NCBI GenBank assembly: GCA_049999765.1
Contig: JBNGIQ010009278.1
Span: 1 to 22,312, forward strand
DNA: 22,312 nucleotides
Source: Phaeoceros laevis
Lineage: Eukaryota; Anthocerotophyta; Anthocerotopsida; Notothyladales
Reading direction: 5' to 3'
Part shown: positions 18,936-22,312 of the stretch, piece by piece
How positions within the stretch are numbered: position 1 is the first letter of the stretch
Layout of the letters: each line of letters starts with the position of its first letter
Notes under the pieces: generated by a model
What the model saw: the letters and a program-made list of their open reading frames with translations, nothing else
Database searches by the model: none
What the model was told of the DNA's origin: nothing
Made by a program: the position numbers and the translations under genes

Positions 18936-19196
18936 CAAGGGTAGACTGGCAAAGCACTGTGGCCTTCATGCAGTTTCGAGATGCCTTCCAGACTCCTCCA
19001 TGCGGTATCGAGCTAAAGCAACATCGTTTGCCAACTTGAGGGCCACCTCTTCGATTTCTCCATACACAACAAGCGCCTTCCGCCTTGTCATGATCATGAT
19101 GAATCCCAGCAAGAAATATCTGCTCGTATGAAGGGTATTGCTTGCGACCTTTATCTCAAACACCAGGAGTTTGGGGCTTTCCTGCTGAAGCACCAA
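18936..19196. other. stretch with no supported gene
   Basis: Both strands have only short open frames (for example 18922-19131 plus and 18966-19196 minus) without a recognisable domain. The minus-strand frame contains ALKLANDVALARYRMEESGR, which looks mildly protein-like but is too short to assign. Confidence 0.35.
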
Positions 19197-19268
19197 GTTG
19201 TCTTTATTTCCTGACTGGCGTTGGAGCCAGGCACATGGCTCTGACTCCAGTCAGGCAATAAAGACAAC
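19197..19268. repeat. 72-nt hairpin: 33-bp arms, 6-nt loop
   Basis: Arms 19197-19229 and 19236-19268 pair at 29 of 33 positions around the loop GGCACA. The arms start GTTGTCTTTATT and end AATAAAGACAAC. It is compact and isolated inside the CACTA element, with the geometry of a small-RNA foldback. Confidence 0.85.
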
Positions 19269-19336
19269 CTGCCAGTTTCATTCAATTATGTATGTAGCAA
19301 GAATGAGTGGCTTGGGTTGTTCACACACTTCCAGCC

Positions 19337-19558
19337 ATGGCCAGTAGTAGGCTGGAAGCGAAAAGGATGGAGGAAGGTGCAATTCCAGGTGGAAATCACT
19401 CATTCATGGGGTACTCAGAAAGTAGAGGGGATTTTGTGAGCCTAGAGGGGAGTGTGTGGCTGACATTGAGAAATGAAAAAGCAACCATGGACGGCTGGGT
19501 GCAAAGCGAGAAGATGCACATCAATGGAGGTCGGGGGAGGCGAAGGGAAAGCGCGTGA
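19337..19558 (+). other. open frame that is a diverged partial copy of 18360-18500
   Basis: The frame beginning MASSRLEAKRMEEG has no recognised domain. From about 19420 its DNA matches 18360-18500 (shared cores GAGGGGAGTG, GGTTGGGTGCA/GGCTGGGTGCA, CATCAATGGA and GGGGAGGCGAAGGGAA). This is an internal direct duplication about 1.06 kb apart, more likely structural than coding. Confidence 0.45.
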
Positions 19559-19656
19559 AACCGTGCCACCATGCCGCACGGAGCCCCTCCGGATATTTCT
19601 CAGTGCTGATTAACCTCATGTAGAGTGGCCATCGTCTTGGTTTGGAGCATGCTCTT

Positions 19657-19806
19657 ATGGGCATATTTACCGAACAGAGTGCGCTCTATGCAAGATACCG
19701 ACATGAAAAGCTTATGGAACTCTATGCAAGATACCGACATGAAAAGCTTATGGAACTCTATGCAAGATACCGACATGAAAAGCTTATGGAACCGGTAAAC
19801 TACTAA
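19657..19806 (+). CDS. small 49-residue ORF with three identical 12-residue repeats
   Basis: The ATG at 19657 opens MGIFTEQSA, then [12 protein letters not shown] three times and PVNY before TAA. The repeats come from three exact 36-bp tandem copies at 19684-19719, 19720-19755 and 19756-19791. The unit length is a multiple of three and keeps the frame open. Nothing shows that it is translated; the exactness of the copies points to a recent tandem expansion. No family recognised. Confidence 0.25.
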   Translation: MGIFTEQSALYARYRHEKLMELYARYRHEKLMELYARYRHEKLMEPVNY

Positions 19807-20076
19807 ACCGGTAAACTAGTAAACCAGTAAAATAGTCAATTTAACTTGGTAAACTGGCGTATTTAACAGTTTTTATCCTTCCACCTTGGACAGGTGGCGT
19901 ATTAACGGTTGTTACAGGAAGAAAACGTTTACAACTTATGTTACTACGAGCGTTGTTTTGCATTGTTAAGGAAATATTTAACTACGAATAACTACGGGAA
20001 TACTATGGGAAACAACGTCGTAGTAAATTCTCGGCTGGGACATTGTAGGGCCGTTGTTATCGTAGTTTAGGGGGAT
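19792..20076. repeat. right subterminal zone of the CACTA element
   Basis: It holds tandem ACCGGTAAACTAGTAAACCAGTAAAATAG, then scattered ACTACG/CGTAGT and GTTGTTA motifs that mirror those inside the left end. No gene. The arrangement fits TnpA-type subterminal binding sites, by analogy with En/Spm. Confidence 0.6.
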
Positions 20077-20103
20077 TGTAAAACAAGCACTTTTCTTGTA
20101 GTG
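20077..20103 (-). repeat. right terminal inverted repeat of the CACTA element
   Basis: 27 bp ending TTTTCTTGTAGTG, the exact reverse complement of 8055-8081. Confidence 0.96.
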
Positions 20104-20113
20104 CATTTATTCT

Positions 20114-20555
20114 AGTTTTCACGTAACGGGCTACTTTATGCTCAGTTGGAGACTCGAACTTCATCGTAGTTGGAGACTCCATCTTCATCATAGTTGGAGA
20201 CTCCATCTTCATCATAGTTAGAGACTCCAATCCAACTATGGTTGGAGTCTCTAGTTGGGTTGGAGTCTCCAACTGAGCATAAAGTAGCCCGTTTCGTGAC
20301 AACTGGGGTGAGTGGAGACTCCAACCATGGTTGGAGATTCCAAGCAAACTATGGTTGGAGTCTCCAACTGTGATGAAGTTGGAGTCTCCAACTGAGCATA
20401 AAGCAGCCCATTCCGTGACAACTAGGGTGAGTGGAGACTCCAACCATAGTTTGGTTGGAATCTCCAACCATAGTTGGGTTGGAGTCTCCAACTATGATGA
20501 AGTTGGAGACTCCAACTGAGCATAAAGTAGCCCGTTCCGTGACAACTAGGGTGAG
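20114..20555. repeat. palindrome-rich array of about 120-bp repeats
   Basis: Three direct units contain AACTGAGCATAAAGTAGCCC-GTTCCGTGACAACTAGGGTGAGTG (starting near 20270, 20390 and 20514), and one inverted copy lies at the left edge (20117-20152). Between them are about ten TTGGAGACTCCAA or TTGGAGTCTCCAA palindromes, often joined by ACTATGATGAAG or AACCATAG. The array could fold into many alternative stems. It keeps long frames open on both strands, which I do not call genes. Confidence 0.88.
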
Positions 20556-20559
20556 TGCC

Positions 20560-20870
20560 GATCTACATTATTCTAAACCAGAGCAATTCTTGGTCACGGT
20601 GAGTAACCATGAGGATTTTGACACGTTGACTGTGCAAAAAGTGATTGGCCAAATTTTGCAAGAGGGAACGCGCCTACGCAAGAAGGACACCACAAATGCT
20701 GAAACAGCGTTGGTGGTCCATAAGAAGCAAAGTGGGGAGCCAAGCAAAAAGAAGAAGGGCAAGTGTCACTACTGTAAGATCCCTGGACATCATGAAAATG
20801 AGTGTCGCAAGAAAGTGGCAGACTTGAAGAATGGAGTTGTGAAGGAAGGCCAAAAGACCAAATCCGGTGA
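20560..20870 (+). pseudogene. gag: Ty1/copia gag fragment with CCHC zinc knuckle
   Basis: The plus-strand frame reads NHEDFDTLTVQKVIGQ, then a long charged stretch (RLRKKDTT, KKQSGEPSKKKKGK), then the knuckle CHYCKIPGHHENEC (CX2CX4HX4C) and KKVADLKNG. This order is typical of the C-terminal part of copia-type Gag (UBN2 family), which coats element RNA. No protease, integrase or RT follows: at 20872 the sequence turns into an inverted copy of 20614-20649. It is a fragment, truncated on both sides. The upstream part of the open frame belongs to the palindromic repeats. Confidence 0.72.
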
Positions 20871-20907
20871 AGCCAATCACTTTTTGCACAGTCAACGTGT
20901 CAAAATC
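20614..20907. repeat. perfect 36-bp inverted repeat within the copia gag fragment
   Basis: 20614-20649 (begins GATTTTGACACGTTGACTG) is exactly complementary to 20872-20907, with 222 bp between. The left arm is gag coding sequence, so the right arm is a secondary inverted copy of it. Zero mismatches imply recent formation or selection for pairing. Confidence 0.92.
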
Positions 20908-20960
20908 AAACCAGCTTCAATTTCACCTCTGGCGGAGACTCGGGCCTTGCCTTCTCTGTC

Positions 20961-21172
20961 GCCCAAGCAGCCTCCATGTCCGTTTTTCAACCTTGAGAGC
21001 TTCCACCAGGAGTTCAAACGCTGCCTTCCTTGTCGCTCAAGCAGCCTCCATGTCTGTTTTTTCACACGTCAGAGCTTCCTCCATCATGGAGGCTGCCTGG
21101 GCCATGTCCATTTTTTCACACGTCAAAGCTTCCTCTACTGTGTGAAAAAACGGACATGGAGGCTGCTTGGGC
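20961..21172. repeat. nested hairpins built on GCAGCCTCCATGTCCG
   Basis: The arm 21146-21172 pairs perfectly over 27 bp with 20961-20987. The overlapping arm 21140-21169 pairs with 21038-21067 at 29 of 30 positions. A third, shorter related copy lies near 21105. As in hairpin 4, duplicated 5' arms compete for one 3' arm. Confidence 0.85.
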
Positions 21173-21176
21173 ACAG

Positions 21177-21237
21177 TTCAGCAAACAAGTGCGGAGGACA
21201 GAGAAGACACAATTCAGCAAACAAGTGCGGAGGACAG
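21177..21237. repeat. two tandem copies of a 25-bp sequence, 36 bp apart
   Basis: TTCAGCAAACAAGTGCGGAG plus ACAG occurs at 21177-21201 and again at 21213-21237. No gene. Confidence 0.9.
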
Positions 21238-21530
21238 CACGGGTCTGAGGAGAGTGGAGCGAGGCACTTGCACGCGACGACGGGACTGGGGAAGCGAGAG
21301 AAATGAGCAAAACGGGAGGGCGGAGCAACGACTCCAGCACTGATTGATTGTCCTCCTAAGAGATAGAGTCCTTTATATACACTAGAAGTTTCCTCACCGA
21401 GAACTTCCACATCCGCTCAACCTAACCTAACCCTAAACCTAAAATTAAAGGTTGTGAGGCTCCAAGCTCGGAGCCTCCACCGGCGGAGCCGCCACCCACG
21501 GGCAGCTGTGGCAGCATGTAACGGCTTTGG
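21238..21530. other. no supported gene; repeats shared with the left flank
   Basis: CTTTATATAC near 21371 could be a TATA element. TCCGCTCAACCT at 21412 leads into CCTAACCCTAAACC-type sequence and then GGAGCCTCCACCGGCGGAGCC. These match, in the same orientation, the block at 6766-6830 on the other side of the CACTA element. Confidence 0.5.
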
Positions 21531-21559
21531 AGTCTCCATCTTCAGTTATTAGGTTGAGT

Positions 21560-21785
21560 CTCCGCTTCACGCTCGCTCTATTCCTCTTCCAGCTCACGCT
21601 CTCTCTTCCAGCTAACGTCCGCTTGCTCTTCCATCTTCCGCCCCTCTTCCAGATTATGCCCGCTTGCTCTTCCATCTTCCGCCGCTCTTCTAGCTTTGGT
21701 TGCTCTGCCGGTCTCCGCCGTTCTTCCAGTTTCCTCATCCTCGTCCAGCGTTCTCATCCTCGTCCACCCTAAACGCTGCTCTCCC
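21560..21785. repeat. pyrimidine-rich tract with 41-bp duplication
   Basis: A CT-rich run (GCTCTTCCATCTTCCGCC and similar) with CCGCTTGCTCTTCCATC at 21619 and 21660. It immediately precedes the ATG at 21799 and could be a pyrimidine-rich 5' UTR or promoter patch of the following ORF. Confidence 0.6.
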
Positions 21786-21798
21786 AGCGTCTATAGGC

Positions 21799-22312
21799 AT
21801 GGAAGGTGAAGGTTCCTCAGCCGGCTTGCAGATGGTGCTGCATTCCGGGGGCAACCATCCTGCGTGTACGGAGGTAGTGCCCTCCTACAGGGTCAAAGAA
21901 GAGGTTTTCGAGGAAGTTCAGAGGGCGAGTAGCCTGAGGGGGAATGCTGGTTTGAGAGTACGTTGGTTTTCAAACAGCCTACCGAAGGTCCTGGAGCCAT
22001 GGTCATTGTCAACACCTGTGCAGGGCAGACATTGCAAGCAGACAACGGCCAGTCAGTCACAGAGGGGGAGCTGGGATTGCTGCTTCCCAGCTACCAGAAG
22101 TGGGTGGACAACAATGGCCGCACCACAGGGGAAGTCTGGGCCATGTATGAGCAGAAAGTTGGAAGGTTGGATGGTGTGGCAAAGTACTTCAGACCATGTT
22201 GGAGGAATGTATCAACACCGAAGCGACAGATTAGGGCTTTCGGCATTGACAACGCCAAGACTCCGGCAGATTGGGCTTCCCAGATCATTGAGATCTGGGA
22301 AGCCATGGGAAG
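21799..22312 (+). CDS. unrecognised protein, 5' part, one apparent frameshift, runs off the window
   Basis: The ATG at 21799 opens MEGEGSSAGLQMVLHSGG and continues through VKEEVFEEVQRASSLRG. Near 21930-21960 the protein-like reading moves to another frame (open from 21933 to the window end) with VIVNTCAGQTLQADNGQS, LLLPSYQKWVDNNGRTTGEV, VAKYFRPCWRNVST and ADWASQIIEIWEAMG. The second frame has normal protein composition for about 125 residues with no stop. The first frame also stays open to about 22236, so the frameshift is inferred from composition only. No family recognised. It could be a host gene or the gag-like start of another transposon. Confidence 0.4.
   Translation, partial: MEGEGSSAGLQMVLHSGGNHPACTEVVPSYRVKEEVFEEVQRASSLRGNAGLRVRWFSNSLPKVLEPWSLSTPVQGRHCKQTTASQSQRGSWDCCFPATRSGWTTMAAPQGKSGPCMSRKLEGWMVWQSTSDHVGGMYQHRSDRLGLSALTTPRLRQIGLPRSLRSGKPWE

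Larger units (their letters stand above)
8055..20103 (+). mobile_element. complete CACTA (En/Spm-type) DNA transposon, 12,049 bp
   Basis: Both ends carry the canonical plant CACTA terminus CACTACAAGAAAAGTGCTTG, and the perfect inverted repeat extends to 27 bp (8055-8081 and 20077-20103). Inside lie the expected gene set: a TNP2-type transposase on the plus strand and a TnpA-like gene on the minus strand, plus an extra SET-domain reading frame. The subterminal zones are packed with short repeats. The three bases outside each end are CAC on the left and CAT on the right, so the usual 3-bp target duplication is present only with one mismatch. Frameshifts in the transposase show that this copy is no longer autonomous. 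Confidence 0.95.

Noticed and set aside
8052-20106. A perfect 3-bp target site duplication of the CACTA element
   Set aside because: The flanks are CAC and CAT, so one base differs. I report the mismatch rather than a clean duplication.
20431-21306. A single 291-residue plus-strand protein
   Set aside because: It strings together palindromic repeats, a copia gag fragment, an inverted gag copy and hairpin repeats. Only the 20560-20870 part is meaningful.
21412-21443. Interstitial telomere tract (CCCTAAA)n
   Set aside because: Only a few imperfect units are present, and the TTTAGGG in the CACTA subterminal units is spaced by about 35 bp. Neither is a telomere array.

Overview
The window looks like transposon-packed nuclear DNA from a streptophyte (green plant lineage). 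The evidence is a canonical plant En/Spm-CACTA terminal inverted repeat, TNP2, DUF4218 and DUF4216 transposase blocks, short introns of about 50-105 bp with GTAAGT-type donors, a Ty3/gypsy element and a Ty1/copia gag fragment. Cytosine methyltransferases inside retrotransposons are known from charophyte algae (and dinoflagellates). That makes a charophyte or early-diverging land plant my best guess, but it is not proven. I see no rRNA, tRNA or CRISPR, and no clearly intact host gene.

Region 1 (1 to about 5.74 kb, minus strand) is the 5' part of a decayed Ty3/gypsy element read right to left: gag with two CCHC zinc knuckles, a linker, an aspartic protease, a DNMT3-like C5 cytosine methyltransferase domain, and reverse transcriptase with YIDD. 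RNase H, integrase and the 3' LTR lie beyond the left edge. The methyltransferase sits between protease and reverse transcriptase and retains motifs I, IV, VI, VIII and X, but stops and frameshifts break it.

Region 2 (5.74-8.05 kb) has no convincing gene. It holds a perfect 24-bp palindrome, an array of TTGGAGACTCCAA palindromes and a cluster of four long hairpins with unrelated stems (7076-8000).

Region 3 (8055-20103) is one CACTA element of 12,049 bp with 27-bp perfect terminal inverted repeats and repeat-rich subterminal zones. Two divergent gene units leave a shared 0.7-kb spacer. On the minus strand is a five-exon TnpA/Transposase_24-like gene with an acidic C-terminus. On the plus strand are first a two-exon reading frame that encodes a degenerate SET (lysine methyltransferase-like) domain and then the TNP2-DUF4218-DUF4216 transposase. 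The SET frame has five in-frame TAA/TAG codons but no frameshift. The transposase has about eight frameshifts but no in-frame stop that I could find. The 3' part of the element holds unrecognised ORFs, tandem repeats and a 72-nt hairpin.

Region 4 (20104-22312) resumes the hairpin-rich sequence seen left of the CACTA element, so the transposon probably landed inside it. It has palindromic 120-bp repeats, a Ty1/copia gag piece with an inverted copy of part of itself, further hairpins, a pyrimidine-rich leader and the start of an unrecognised ORF that runs off the window.

The standout feature is two chromatin or DNA-modifying domains (a DNMT3-like DNA methyltransferase and a SET domain) carried by two unrelated transposable elements side by side.
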